A stretch of DNA of 64,000 nt. Source: Massilia antarctica (lineage in GTDB: Bacteria; Pseudomonadota; Gammaproteobacteria; Burkholderiales; Burkholderiaceae_D). A program made the translations under genes and the position numbers. Shown here one piece after another: positions 36,757 to 46,244 of this stretch (positions within the stretch are counted from its first letter, which is position 1; every line of letters begins with the position of its first letter). The stretch is from contig NZ_CP065053.1 in assembly GCF_015689335.1 (NCBI RefSeq), positions 7,368,406 to 7,432,405 on the forward strand, given 5' to 3'. Under the pieces are notes generated by a model. The model searched no databases and was not told the origin of the DNA. It saw only the letters and a list, made by a program, of their open reading frames with translations.

Positions 36757-37245
36757 CTAATTAATAATTTTGTAATCAAGGAAAAGATTTTCTTCTTCTT
36801 TGGGGGAGCACACTCCGCTAAAAATCAACGGGCTGCTTCCCTCGTTGATCTGGACATATCTAGTCAAACGTCCCTGGCCGGTTCTGAATACGACATAGCT
36901 AAGCATCAGTGATTTATCGCTTTCGTAGACGAACTCCCAAAGTTGGCTTGTCATGGCAAGCGCCACTCCGTCAATGCGCTTTCTTTCATGATGCACATAT
37001 ATAAGACGCGCCCCTTTTTTTTTCGCCATCTCCGGATCCTTATAGATCATCTGATGCTTGCATAATCTGCTGAACTGTACTGCTCCGATAATTTCATCGG
37101 CGATCGGAAGCGGGTAGCCAACGACAATGACAATCGTCGCAATCAACCTCTTATACCGAAAATCGACCAACCATGTGATACCTTTCGCCACCCACCAGAG
37201 TACACCGAACCAGATCACCATCAATATAAAATAGACTAATCCCAT
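36757..37245 (-). CDS. Two-TM membrane protein, copy 2 (candidate immunity protein)
   Basis: 162 aa from the ATG at 37245 (a longer frame to 37299 has no support, and this start aligns with the paralogue). TM1 is residues ~3-22 (VYFILMVIWFGVLWWVAKG) and TM2 ~34-50 (IATIVIVVGYPLPIADE). The loop between them is basic (DFRYKR), so by the positive-inside rule the ~110-residue C-terminal domain should face the periplasm. It shares about 70% identity by eye, without gaps, with the protein at 37472-37960. It ends 15 bases before the giant RTX gene. The family is not recognised. Its duplication between toxin-fragment copies, plus its predicted topology, suggests protection against the RTX hydrolase; this is inference. 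Confidence 0.75.
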   Translation of the reverse strand: MGLVYFILMVIWFGVLWWVAKGITWLVDFRYKRLIATIVIVVGYPLPIADEIIGAVQFSRLCKHQMIYKDPEMAKKKGARLIYVHHERKRIDGVALAMTSQLWEFVYESDKSLMLSYVVFRTGQGRLTRYVQINEGSSPLIFSGVCSPKEEENLFLDYKIIN

Positions 37246-37247
37246 AA

Positions 37248-37382
37248 CTACATCATCCTTTCTGGTTTCATTCGATCCTGCAGCACCTTCTTTAGGCACT
37301 CTCCTGTCATCTCAGCCGCCAAACCATTTACATATGTTGCATCAGCCAAGATCGCATTAACAAAAATATCATTCGCACTCAT
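37248..37382 (-). pseudogene. RTX N-terminal fragment (44 aa)
   Basis: ATG at 37382 encodes MSANDIFVNAILADATYVNG and continues to a stop at 37248. The first ~20 residues match the start of the giant RTX protein (MNMHDIFINAILSDAAYAKD), after which similarity ends. Its last codons (ATG ATG TAG) lie 2 bases before the start of the copy-2 membrane protein, so translation may be coupled. Confidence 0.7.
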
Positions 37383-37402
37383 AAATATTACCCCATTTTA
37401 AT

Positions 37403-37459
37403 TTATAACGTTGTTGCATCAGCCAAAATCGCATTGATGAAAGTATCGTGTATATTCAT
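37403..37459 (-). pseudogene. RTX N-terminal fragment (18 aa)
   Basis: ATG at 37459 encodes MNIHDTFINAILADATTL and then stops. It matches the first 16 residues of the giant RTX protein. It starts 12 bases after the copy-1 membrane protein, the same relation the full RTX gene has to copy 2. Confidence 0.7.
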
Positions 37460-37471
37460 TTTTTGACTTTC

Positions 37472-37960
37472 TTAATTTACAATTTTGTAATAAATGTAAA
37501 GATTTTTATCTTCTTTCGGGTAGCACACTCCGCTAAAGATCAACGGGCTTCCTCCCTCGTTGAGCTGGGCATGTCGAGTCAAACGTCCCTGGCCCGTATT
37601 GAATACGACATAGCTAAGCATCACTGATTTATCGCTTTCGTTAACGAATTCCCAAAGTTCGCTCGTCATGGGCAGCGCCTTTCCTTCAATTTGCCTCTTT
37701 TCATGAGGATCAAATATGAGACGCGCACCTCTTTTTTTCTCCATGTCCGGATCCTTATAGATCACCTGGTGCTCGCATAATTTGCTGAACTGTATCGCGC
37801 CAATAATTTCATCAGCGAGCGGCAGCGGATAGACAATGACAATGACAATCAGCGAAATCAACCTCTTGTACCGATGATCGAGCCGCCATGTGAGACCCTT
37901 CACCACCCACCAGAGCACACCGAACCAGATCAACAGCAATGCCAGATAATATAATCCCAT
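37472..37960 (-). CDS. Two-TM membrane protein, copy 1 (candidate immunity protein)
   Basis: 162 aa, opening MGLYYLALLLIWFGVLWWVV. The layout is the same as the copy at 36757-37245: TM1 ~3-22, basic loop (DHRYKR), TM2 ~34-50 (LIVIVIVYPLPLADEIIG), then a soluble domain predicted to be periplasmic with conserved WEFVNESDKSVMLSYVVF and GQGRLTRHAQLNEGGSPLIF. The upstream stretch AAAGGATGATGTAGTTATGG is shared exactly by both copies, so gene and ribosome site were duplicated together. It is not recognised as a named family. Confidence 0.75.
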   Translation of the reverse strand: MGLYYLALLLIWFGVLWWVVKGLTWRLDHRYKRLISLIVIVIVYPLPLADEIIGAIQFSKLCEHQVIYKDPDMEKKRGARLIFDPHEKRQIEGKALPMTSELWEFVNESDKSVMLSYVVFNTGQGRLTRHAQLNEGGSPLIFSGVCYPKEDKNLYIYYKIVN

Positions 37961-37962
37961 AA

Positions 37963-38040
37963 CTACATCATCCTTTTAAATTTCTGCAAGTTGCTACGCA
38001 TTTTCAAACCAACATCTGCCGCAAATGCAATCGCCCCGAG
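37963..38040 (-). pseudogene. RTX internal N-domain fragment
   Basis: On the minus strand this reads AADVGLKMRSNLQKFKRMM before a stop that is 2 bases from the next gene. AADVGL matches residues ~92-97 of the giant RTX protein (IAADVGLAI). It is not an independent gene and is probably the continuation of the copy that begins at 38423. Confidence 0.5.
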
Positions 38041-38069
38041 GACTGAGTCCACCGCGCAATGATTAACGT

Positions 38070-38423
38070 TCACACAAGCCTTCCCGAGTCGCGCCCTGCA
38101 CCAGCGCCAAAAAATACTCGATAATTCGACGCTTGCCCGTTTTGATCTGCCGCGATACCTTTAACGCCGAACGTGCCTTGGAAGGAAATATATATTTTAT
38201 TCGTAGACTTTTGCTTCCACGTCGTGGCGTCGAAGCCACTCCCCACGATATCGCCCGATTCCTTATGACTGATGACGCTGAATTCCTTTGAAATAAACTC
38301 GGCCAGAACCGGGCCATTCGCTCTTCCAGCAAAAATTTTAACGACATCCCTTCGGCACCGATCTACCAAATCATCCGCATAAGAAGCATTAGCCAAAATC
38401 GCATTGATGAAAATATCATACAT
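38070..38423 (-). pseudogene. RTX N-terminal fragment (117 aa)
   Basis: ATG at 38423 encodes MYDIFINAILANASYADDLV and aligns with the giant RTX protein through GTFGVKGIAAD, about 90 residues, at high similarity (SGDIVGSGFDATTWKQKSTN against SNDISGSGFDATMWRQKSTN). After that it diverges and stops, before the catalytic Ser, so it cannot be an active hydrolase. Confidence 0.8.
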
Positions 38424-38447
38424 ATTCGTATATTTATATTTCCCGGA

Positions 38448-38600
38448 TTAGTTAATAACTTTGAATTCGGCAAAAAAACGTGCGAAATCTTTTCAGCTGA
38501 CACCTCCCGGAAGATCAGCGGCCTCCCTCCCGCGTTAATCTGGAGATTTCTGGCTAAGAATCTTTATCCTTGATTTTTTCCATGGAATTCCGCAATAACT
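38448..38600 (-). pseudogene. Decayed third copy of the two-TM protein (C-terminal remnant)
   Basis: In shifting frames it reads RNLQINAGGRPLIF and then FFAEFKVIN followed by a stop, matching RYVQINEGSSPLIF and FLDYKIIN of the intact copies. It contains at least one stop and one frameshift. It lies directly before the next RTX fragment, keeping the order membrane protein then toxin N-terminus. Confidence 0.65.
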
Positions 38601-38630
38601 GATCGAGAAGGGCCTTTTAAAGCCCAGAAG

Positions 38631-39229
38631 TCATGCCTTACCGGAGACCTTGGCAATCCCAGACTGAATGAGTGTGCTTCGAAAATTTATCCATTTCCCA
38701 CCCTCTAATTTTTTTTCATATGCCGTTACATTAATAATTTCCAAGAATAAATCCTGCATTCGATCATGCTCATCAAATCTGAATTTAATGTTGACTTTTA
38801 ATGCTGGGTCGGACCAGTTTGAAGTATCAAATGGAGCGCCAGTATTTTTTAATTTCCACTTTCTGACAAAACTACATACTGCATCTCTTGGTACGACGCC
38901 TTCAACACAATGACCACCATTTTTACAAACGTCGCCTCAATTTTATTTCGCTCTTGCTTTGCAAATAAATTACTTGCCAAAAATTCAATTTTTGATTTAC
39001 TGATCCGACCTACTCCACTTACACCAGAACTATATCCGGGCGTCAAATTTCCATCTCCATAAGAATTTCGCACCAAGTCAGATAAAGTATCATTGCCCAT
39101 CACGCTAAAATCATCAATCGCTTTCGGAAGGTAACATCCTGCCAACATCGAGGTCATCGATACGATTATCACGCCAATAAAACATTTTTTTAATCTCGAC
39201 ACGGACATTTTATCGTTACTAATTTTCAT
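38631..39229 (-). pseudogene. Lipoprotein with a one-base frameshift
   Basis: ATG at 39229 gives a signal peptide with lipobox MLAGC, then SNLFAKQERNKIEATFVK. At a run of five A residues (near 38930) the frame breaks; adding one A lets the reading continue as NGGHCVEGVVPRDAVCSF, then DTSNWSDPALKVNIKFRFDE, to a stop at 38631, giving a lipoprotein of roughly 200 residues. As written, the frame stops at 38849 (126 aa). The break may be real, a slippage site or a sequencing error. It sits between the type I secretion genes and the toxin/membrane-protein array, on the same strand. Function unknown. Confidence 0.65.
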
Positions 39230-39522
39230 ATTTATCCTCCAAAAACATCAGTTGAACCCAACTCGCTAGATTGCGAACCTCTTCATTATTTAACAAAAGA
39301 TTTTGCAATTTTCTGAGAACCTGTCACCACCATTTTTTGGTATAGATATTTAATTTTCAACCTAAACCCTACCATAAATATTTCTCAAGCGCACCACTAC
39401 AGAAATATAAAATAATAAAAATAAAATAGCTGTGACGTGAAACCTCTTACAGAACGATTTGCTTCTTTATTCCTCACCCCTCGATTTCGGTTCGACGTTG
39501 CGAGTAGCAGCTTTCCCGTCAC
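39230..39522. other. AT-rich intergenic region between the lipoprotein and hlyD
   Basis: No gene is seen. The stretch 39240-39450 is markedly richer in A and T than the flanking housekeeping DNA, and probably contains the promoter for the lipoprotein or array genes. Confidence 0.5.
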
Positions 39523-40947
39523 TCATCGCTCGCGCGCCGCTTCAGAAACCGCTTTCTGCACCGGCGACAGCAGGTACTCCAACACTGTCCGTTGCCCCTG
39601 ATTGATCTCGACCACCACCTGCATCCCAGGCGTGATATGAAGACGCTTGCCTTGCGGGTCTTTCAGCGCTTGCTGATCCAGGCGGATCCGCGCCTTGTAA
39701 CTTGCGCTGCCGCTCGCCTGTCCATTACTCCCCTCTCTCCCTGCTTCCGGCCGTGGCGGTTCGCTGGCATCGGCGCTGATGTGAATCACCGTCCCGCTCA
39801 ACATGCCATGCCGCTGAAACGGATAAGCCGCTAGCTTCACCTTGGCCCTCTGCCCCACCGCGACAAAACCCACGTCCTCGTTCTTGATATTCACATCCGC
39901 AAACAACAGCTCATCTTTCGGCACCAAAGTCAGCACAACCGCGCCCGGCTGCACCACCGCGCCGGTGGTGGTCGTCGCCAGATCCTTGATCACGCCATCC
40001 TGCGGCGCCCGCAACACCATCTGTCCTTCGCGATAGCTGCTCTTGTCCAGGCTCGGCTGCAACTGGCCCAGCTTGGCGCGAATCTCCGCCAGTTCGCGCT
40101 CCAGATCGCTTTTGTACGTGCTGTGCAGTTGGCTGAGTTTCTGACGTTGCGCCGCCATCGCCGAATTCAACGCAGCCACGGTCGAACGTTGTGCATCGAG
40201 GTCCCTGGCCTTTTCAACGGCCTCGCGCTCCTTGTCGGCACTCTGGCGCAGCGGCACATAGCCCTCCTGCGACAGCTCGGCCAAGCTCTTTGCGGCCGCC
40301 TGGTACGTGGGCAAGGTCTGCTCCAGCTTGGCCAGCGTTTCGCCAGCACTCTTCTTTTCAAACTCCATTTTCTGCAGCAGCGCCTTCTCCTGCTCCAGGC
40401 TATCGTTGAATGCGCCACGACGCGCCTGGTACTGGCGCTCCACCTGCGCGAACAGCAGCGCGTCATCCGCGGCCCGCGCCAGCATCGGTTTGCCGGACAG
40501 TTCAGCCTCGATGCGGCGCACCTGCATCCGCTGGATACCAAGGTCACTGCTGACCCCGGTCTTGTCGGCACTGGCGATGGTCGCATCCAGGCGCGCCAGA
40601 ACCTGTCCGGCCTTGACCGTGTCGCCTTCATGCACCAGCAGTTCCTTGACCACACCCGCCTCGGATGGCTGCACGATCTTCACCAGGGTCTGCGGCGCCA
40701 GCTTGCCGTCGGCGCTGGCGATGACGTCAAGCTTGCCGAAGGCAGCCCACACGATCATGACCAGCACCAGTACCGACACCGCACGCAGCACTATGCGGCC
40801 TGCCGTGCTCGGGCCCTGCCGCTCGATGCGGCTCAGGGGATCGTGCCAGCGCTTGGGTGGGCGCAGCGGAATGACCGTGGCCCCGGAAGGGCCGGCCAGG
40901 GGTGGTGCCGCGGCGGCGGATGTTTGATTCGGGCTCATGGTAGTCAT
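39523..40947 (-). CDS. hlyD: Type I secretion membrane-fusion (adaptor) protein, HlyD family
   Basis: 474 aa. It bridges the inner-membrane ABC transporter and TolC in RTX export. One N-terminal transmembrane helix (VLRAVSVLVLVMIVWAAFG, residues ~53-72) is followed by a biotinyl-lipoyl half (KIVQPSEAGVVKELLVHEGD), a long alpha-helical hairpin (~115-300), the second lipoyl half and a beta domain with the family C-terminal signature (ITPGMQVVVEINQGQRTVLE, then YLLSPV). It starts 6 bases after hlyB. No TolC-like gene is in the window. Confidence 0.93.
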   Translation of the reverse strand: MTTMSPNQTSAAAAPPLAGPSGATVIPLRPPKRWHDPLSRIERQGPSTAGRIVLRAVSVLVLVMIVWAAFGKLDVIASADGKLAPQTLVKIVQPSEAGVVKELLVHEGDTVKAGQVLARLDATIASADKTGVSSDLGIQRMQVRRIEAELSGKPMLARAADDALLFAQVERQYQARRGAFNDSLEQEKALLQKMEFEKKSAGETLAKLEQTLPTYQAAAKSLAELSQEGYVPLRQSADKEREAVEKARDLDAQRSTVAALNSAMAAQRQKLSQLHSTYKSDLERELAEIRAKLGQLQPSLDKSSYREGQMVLRAPQDGVIKDLATTTTGAVVQPGAVVLTLVPKDELLFADVNIKNEDVGFVAVGQRAKVKLAAYPFQRHGMLSGTVIHISADASEPPRPEAGREGSNGQASGSASYKARIRLDQQALKDPQGKRLHITPGMQVVVEINQGQRTVLEYLLSPVQKAVSEAARER

Positions 40948-40953
40948 CTTTAT

Positions 40954-43239
40954 TTATGCGGCGGTAGCGGGCGATTCGGCTTGCGGGCGCTCAGGGTTGC
41001 CGAGCGAAGCGGGAACCGGCGCCAGGGTGATGCGCTGCGCTCCGTTCGGACCGAGGCGGTAGACTGCGTCGAGCTGCAACCCTTTGGGCAAGCCGTGCGT
41101 AATGAACAGCATCGTCACCTTGCCGCGCAGGGCGTTGATGGTGTGGGCGAATTGTTCTGCGGTGGACTGGTCGAGCGCACTGGTCGCTTCGTCGAAAACC
41201 AGAATGCTCGGGCGCTTGAGCAAGGCACGCGCAATCGCGATGCGCTGCTTCTGCCCGCCGGACAGGCCGGCCCCGCGCTCGCCAATCTCGGTCTGGTAAC
41301 CCTTGGGCAACGCTTCGATCGCGTTATGGATTTCCGCCATCTGGCAAGCCGCCGTGACCTGCTCGAAACTGGCATCCGGACTGGCCATCTGCAGGTTCTC
41401 GAAGATGGTTCCTGAAAACAGCACCGTTTCCTGCGGCACGACCCCGAAATGGCTGCGCAGCTCATTGGCCGACAGATAGCGGATATCCACGCCGTCGACC
41501 AGGATGCGCCCGGCGCTGGGCTGATAAAAACCTTGCAGCAGCTTGGCCAGGGTGCTCTTGCCGCAGCCGGAGGCGCCCATGATGCCGATGGTCTGCCCTG
41601 GTTGCACCGTCAGCGACAGGTTTTGATACACCAGCGGCAAGTGCTCGGCGTACTTGAAGGCGACCGTATCGATCTCGATCTTGCCGGCGCGCGCATTGGC
41701 GCGTGCGGGAACCAGGGAATACGGTTCCACCGGCGCATTCATCAGGTCGCCCAGGCGGTCGACCGACAGGCTGGCCTGCTGGAACTGCTGCCACAGTCCG
41801 ACCAGGCGCAGCATCGGTTGCGACAGGCGGCCGGAAAACATCTGGAACGCGACCAGCATGCCAATCGTAAAGTCGCTGCTGTTCATCACCGTGTACGCGC
41901 CCACACCCAGGATGAGAAGGCTCATCAGTTGTTCAAGCAGGTTCGACAAGGAGTTGTAGCCATTCGCCAGTTGTTTGGTCGCCAGGCTGGCGTCGAGATA
42001 GCTGCCCAGGTAATTGCTGTAGCGTGCGTCGAGCTGCGGTTCCATCTGCAAGGACTTGACCGTTTCCAGGCCGCCGATGTACTCGGTCAGGAAGGCCTGG
42101 TTGCGCGCCCCCAGCAGGAACTGTTCTTGCAGGCGCGCCTGGAAGATCGGGGCAACGACCATACTCAGCACAACGATGACCGCCAGGATCGCCAGCACCA
42201 CCAGGGTCAGGGTCACGCTGTAGTAAAACATGATCGCCACAAAGATCAGCAGGAAGGGCAAGTCCAGCACCAGGGTCACGGCCGCGCTGGAAATAAATTC
42301 GCGGATCGTTTCAACGCCATGCAGGCGCGCGGCAATGACACCGGTGGGCCGGTGCTGGAAATACATCGGCGGCAGCTTGAACAGGCGCCCGAATACGGAG
42401 GCGCCCAGGGCGGCATCGACCCGGTTACCGGTATGCAGCACCAAATACTGGCGCATCCACGACAGCGCCGCCGAAAACAGCATGAACACGGCCATGCCGA
42501 TGGCAATGACAATCAAGGTGCTCTGGCTGTGGTGCACCACGACCTTGTCGATGATCGCTTGCGTAAACAGCGGCGTGGCCAGCGCGATCAGCTGGATCAC
42601 TAATGAGGCAAGCAACACTTCCTGCCACAGTTTTTTGTGTTTCAGTAACTCCGGGACAAACCAGCTGAAGCCGAAACGGCGCGACTGGCGCGCCAGTTCT
42701 TCGCTGTCGGGGTCGCCGGCATCCACGTTGTCAGGTGTCACGCGCATGACTTTCCCCAGAAAACGCTCGGCAAACTCGGCCAGGGGAACGGTACGGGGTG
42801 CGCTATCGTGGGGTTCAACAATCAGGACATTGCCACGGTCCGCCTGCAGGATGAGGGCGGCAACGCAGCTGGCCTCAGGCCCCGCGCCATCCGTTTCATC
42901 GCCATCGCGCAAAAATGCAAGCAGCGGGAACGACTCCCCGTGCAGCTTTGCCGGCTTGACGGAGGCCACACTAGCCTTGAACCCGAATGACACAATGGCA
43001 TTCGTCAGGGAAGCAATCGAGTGTGGCGCGGCCAATTGTTGCTGGGCTATTTCAGGGGAGTAAGGTTTTCTGTGGAGAGCACATAGGCTCTGTACAACCC
43101 AGAAAAATGATGCTTTGGTGACACCGGTGTGTTTCATATTGAACAAAAAACCTGCTGTGGAAGAACCGGACGACGCCCTCTGCGGCTCGTCTGGAAGGCG
43201 GATGAGGGAAGGCGCGGGAGGCCGACTGTTGACAATCAA
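40954..43239 (-). CDS. hlyB: Type I secretion ABC transporter, HlyB/RtxB type
   Basis: 761 aa from a TTG at 43239; the ATG at 43137 (MKHTGVTKASFFWVVQSLCA) is an equally likely start. The N-terminus is a C39-peptidase-like domain that has lost the catalytic Cys-Gly, as in HlyB, so it probably binds RTX cargo without cutting it. The permease segment (KHKKLWQEVLLASLVIQLIA) follows near 230, then the ATPase with Walker A GASGCGKST, signature GAGLSGGQKQR, Walker B ILVFDEATSALD. It is the first gene of a pair with hlyD and lies upstream of the giant RTX gene, the obvious cargo. Confidence 0.93.
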   Translation of the reverse strand: MIVNSRPPAPSLIRLPDEPQRASSGSSTAGFLFNMKHTGVTKASFFWVVQSLCALHRKPYSPEIAQQQLAAPHSIASLTNAIVSFGFKASVASVKPAKLHGESFPLLAFLRDGDETDGAGPEASCVAALILQADRGNVLIVEPHDSAPRTVPLAEFAERFLGKVMRVTPDNVDAGDPDSEELARQSRRFGFSWFVPELLKHKKLWQEVLLASLVIQLIALATPLFTQAIIDKVVVHHSQSTLIVIAIGMAVFMLFSAALSWMRQYLVLHTGNRVDAALGASVFGRLFKLPPMYFQHRPTGVIAARLHGVETIREFISSAAVTLVLDLPFLLIFVAIMFYYSVTLTLVVLAILAVIVVLSMVVAPIFQARLQEQFLLGARNQAFLTEYIGGLETVKSLQMEPQLDARYSNYLGSYLDASLATKQLANGYNSLSNLLEQLMSLLILGVGAYTVMNSSDFTIGMLVAFQMFSGRLSQPMLRLVGLWQQFQQASLSVDRLGDLMNAPVEPYSLVPARANARAGKIEIDTVAFKYAEHLPLVYQNLSLTVQPGQTIGIMGASGCGKSTLAKLLQGFYQPSAGRILVDGVDIRYLSANELRSHFGVVPQETVLFSGTIFENLQMASPDASFEQVTAACQMAEIHNAIEALPKGYQTEIGERGAGLSGGQKQRIAIARALLKRPSILVFDEATSALDQSTAEQFAHTINALRGKVTMLFITHGLPKGLQLDAVYRLGPNGAQRITLAPVPASLGNPERPQAESPATAA

Positions 43240-43562
43240 TCCGTTTCATAAACCAACTAAAAATTGCTAAATAGCATTGTAAACACTGTGCGGGACACTT
43301 AACCTTATATTTATATTATTATTTTTTCCCTGTCGTGTTTTTATAACCGCAAGTATTAAATTTCAATACTATTACTCGAGTAGAAGGAATCACTGGCGCC
43401 AAGCCGATCTGTCGCGGCAGGAACATGCAATGAGACATGGCGCCGGGCGCTCATCGGCTGCACGGTCGATCGCTTTGCCTCCTCCGCGTGCCGAGGCGGT
43501 AAAATGGCGGCCTCACGACGCGGCCGAGCAAACGCCGCGCCCGCACCGGATTGAAAGTAACG
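43240..43562. promoter_or_regulatory. Divergent region between hlyB and mutS
   Basis: 323 bases without a gene. The part at 43255-43385 is strongly AT-rich (TTATATTTATATTATTATTT) and most likely carries the hlyB promoter on the minus strand. The rest is GC-rich, like mutS. No firm -35/-10 pair can be chosen. Confidence 0.45.
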
Positions 43563-46244
43563 ATGACCACCACCCCTTCAGAGATCAACGCCGCCGCCAT
43601 CAAGAACGGCCCGACGGAAAAACACACGCCAATGATGCAGCAATATTTACGCATCAAGGCCGACTACCCGACCATGCTGGTCTTTTACCGCATGGGCGAC
43701 TTCTATGAGTTGTTCCACGACGACGCCGAAAAAGCCGCGCGCATTCTCGGCATCACCCTGACCGCGCGCGGCGCCTCGAACGGCAACCCGATCAAGATGT
43801 GCGGCATCCCCTTCCACTCGCTCGACCCTTACCTGGCCAAGCTGGTCAAGCTGGGCGAGTCGTGCGCCATCTGCGAACAGATCGGCGACCCGGCCACCAG
43901 CAAGGGCCCAGTCGAACGCAAGGTCATGCGGGTGGTCACCCCCGGCACCCTGACCGATGCCGACCTGCTGCCCGAAAAGGCCGAACGTCCCCTACTGGCC
44001 GTGTGCATGATCAGCCAGCGCAAGGTCGTCACCACGGGACTGGCGTGGCTGTCCCTGGCCAGCGGCGGCCTGAAACTGATGGAATTCTCGGGCGACAGCC
44101 GCACCGTCGGCCTGCGCCTGCGCCAGGAACTCGAACGCATCGCCCCTGCCGAAATTTTGCGCGGCGATGGCGCCGAGCTGTTCGACGACGATGGCACGGC
44201 CCACACCCAGCGCGTGCCAGACTGGCACTTCGATGTCGTCGGCGGCCACAAGGCCCTGCTCGACCAGTTGGGCGTGGCCACCCTCACCGGTTTTGGCGCC
44301 GATGGCCTGGGCGCCGCGTTCGGCGCGGCCGGCGCGCTGCTGCGTTATGCCCAGTCGACCCAGGGCCGCGGCTTGCAGCATGTGCGCAGCCTGTCGACCG
44401 AAACCGAGAACGAATTCATCGGCCTCGATGCCGCCACCCGGCGCAACCTGGAACTGACCGAAACCATCCGCGGCCAGGAGTCGCCCACCCTGTTCTCCCT
44501 GCTCGACCACTGCCGCACGGCGATGGGTTCGCGCCTGCTGCGCCACTGGCTGCACCATGCGCGGCGCGACCAGAACGTGGCGCGCGCGCGCCATGCGGCC
44601 ATTGCCGCGCTGGCCCAGAGCGATGCCGCCGGCGCCTTGTCGGCCACCCTGGCCGAGGTGCCGGACATCGAACGCATCACCACCCGCATCGCGCTGCTCT
44701 CCGCGCGCCCGCGCGACCTGGCCAGCCTGCGCGACGGCCTGCGCCAGTTGCCGGCCCTGCGCCGCTCGGTGCAGCATGCGTTCACGGAAGGCGAAGAAAG
44801 CCTGCTGGCCACCATCCACGCTGCGCTGGCCACCCCCGCCATCTCCCTCGACCTGTTAGAGCGCGCGGTCGCCCCGGAACCGGCGGCCATGGTGCGCGAC
44901 GGCGGCGTGTTCGCGCGCGGCTTCGATGCGGAACTCGACGAACTGCGCGGCCTGTCCGAGAACGCCGGCCAGTTCCTGGTCGACCTGGAAACGCGCGAGC
45001 GCGCCCGCACCGGCATCGCCAACCTGCGGGTCGAGTACAACAAGGTGCACGGCTTCTACATCGAGGTCACGCACGGCCAGACCGACAAGGTGCCGGACGA
45101 TTACCGCCGCCGCCAGACCCTGAAAAACGCCGAGCGCTACATCACGCCGGAACTGAAGGTATTCGAGGACAAGGCCCTGTCGGCGCAAGACAAGGCGCTG
45201 GTGCGCGAAAAAATCCTGTACGACCAGTTGCTGGCCGACCTGGCGCCGCACATCGGCACCCTGCAAACCATTTCGCAAGGGCTGGCGCAGCTCGACACCC
45301 TGACCGCCTTGACCACCCACGCGCTGCAGCACAACTGGTGCGCGCCGCAACTGGTGGGCGAGCCCTGCCTGGTGATCTGCGAAGGCCGCCATCCGGTGGT
45401 GGAAAAACAGATCGAGCGCTTCATCGCCAACGACTGCAAGTTCAACGACGAACGCCGCCTGCTCCTGATCACGGGTCCGAACATGGGCGGTAAATCGACC
45501 TTCATGCGCCAGGTGGCCTTGATCACCCTGCTGGCCTATATCGGCAGCTACGTGCCGGCCACCAGCGCGACGATCGGCCCGATCGACCGCATCTTCACCC
45601 GCATCGGCGCCACCGACGACCTGGCCGGCGGGCGTTCGACCTTCATGGTGGAGATGACCGAATCGGCGGCCATTCTCAACGGCGCCACCGCGCAGTCGCT
45701 GGTGCTGATGGATGAAGTGGGGCGCGGCACCTCGACCTTCGACGGCCTGGCGCTGGCCTGGGCCATCGCGCGCCACCTGATCGACGCGAGCCGCAGCTTC
45801 ACCCTGTTCGCCACCCACTATTTCGAACTGACCCAGCTGCCCGAAAGCCACCCGAGCGCGGCCAACGTGCACCTGTCGGCGGTCGAGCACAAGGACAGCA
45901 TCGTGTTCCTGCACGCGGTGCAGCCCGGACCGGCGTCGCAAAGCTACGGCTTGCAGGTGGCGCAGCTGGCCGGCGTGCCGCAGGCGGTGATCAAGGCCGC
46001 CCGCAAGCACCTGGCGCGGCTCGAATCGCAGGCGCTCGACAGCACGCCGCAGCTGGACCTGTTCGCGCTGCCGTGCGTGGAGCCGGACGACGACGCCACC
46101 ACGCCGCCAGGCCCCCACGACGCAAGCAACGATGCACTGCACGAGGCACTACGCGACGCGCTGGCCGCCATCGATCCCGACGCCCTGACCCCGCGCGAAG
46201 CGCTCGAGCAGCTGTATCAGCTCAAGCGCCTGGCCGCGCCATGA
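43563..46244 (+). CDS. mutS: DNA mismatch repair protein MutS
   Basis: 893 aa, a normal length. Recognises mismatches and starts repair with MutL. The N-terminal mismatch-binding Phe-x-Glu is visible in [16 protein letters not shown]; the core and clamp domains follow, and the ATPase has Walker [14 protein letters not shown], Walker [17 protein letters not shown] and the conserved ATHYFELT. The ATG at 43563 is chosen over an upstream TTG at 43551. The stop overlaps the next gene's start (ATGA). Confidence 0.98.
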   Translation: MTTTPSEINAAAIKNGPTEKHTPMMQQYLRIKADYPTMLVFYRMGDFYELFHDDAEKAARILGITLTARGASNGNPIKMCGIPFHSLDPYLAKLVKLGESCAICEQIGDPATSKGPVERKVMRVVTPGTLTDADLLPEKAERPLLAVCMISQRKVVTTGLAWLSLASGGLKLMEFSGDSRTVGLRLRQELERIAPAEILRGDGAELFDDDGTAHTQRVPDWHFDVVGGHKALLDQLGVATLTGFGADGLGAAFGAAGALLRYAQSTQGRGLQHVRSLSTETENEFIGLDAATRRNLELTETIRGQESPTLFSLLDHCRTAMGSRLLRHWLHHARRDQNVARARHAAIAALAQSDAAGALSATLAEVPDIERITTRIALLSARPRDLASLRDGLRQLPALRRSVQHAFTEGEESLLATIHAALATPAISLDLLERAVAPEPAAMVRDGGVFARGFDAELDELRGLSENAGQFLVDLETRERARTGIANLRVEYNKVHGFYIEVTHGQTDKVPDDYRRRQTLKNAERYITPELKVFEDKALSAQDKALVREKILYDQLLADLAPHIGTLQTISQGLAQLDTLTALTTHALQHNWCAPQLVGEPCLVICEGRHPVVEKQIERFIANDCKFNDERRLLLITGPNMGGKSTFMRQVALITLLAYIGSYVPATSATIGPIDRIFTRIGATDDLAGGRSTFMVEMTESAAILNGATAQSLVLMDEVGRGTSTFDGLALAWAIARHLIDASRSFTLFATHYFELTQLPESHPSAANVHLSAVEHKDSIVFLHAVQPGPASQSYGLQVAQLAGVPQAVIKAARKHLARLESQALDSTPQLDLFALPCVEPDDDATTPPGPHDASNDALHEALRDALAAIDPDALTPREALEQLYQLKRLAAP

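Larger units (their letters stand above)
36695..38428 (-). repeat. Four copies of a ~47-bp direct repeat encoding the RTX N-terminus
   Basis: Copies at 36695-36741 (start of the full RTX gene), 37336-37382, 37413-37459 and 38383-38428. All encode variants of DIFINAILADA after a start codon. The core TCGCATTGATGAAAATATC (plus strand) is identical in the first and last copies and differs by a few bases in the other two. They mark the start of each toxin-module copy and are good sites for recombination. Confidence 0.85.
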
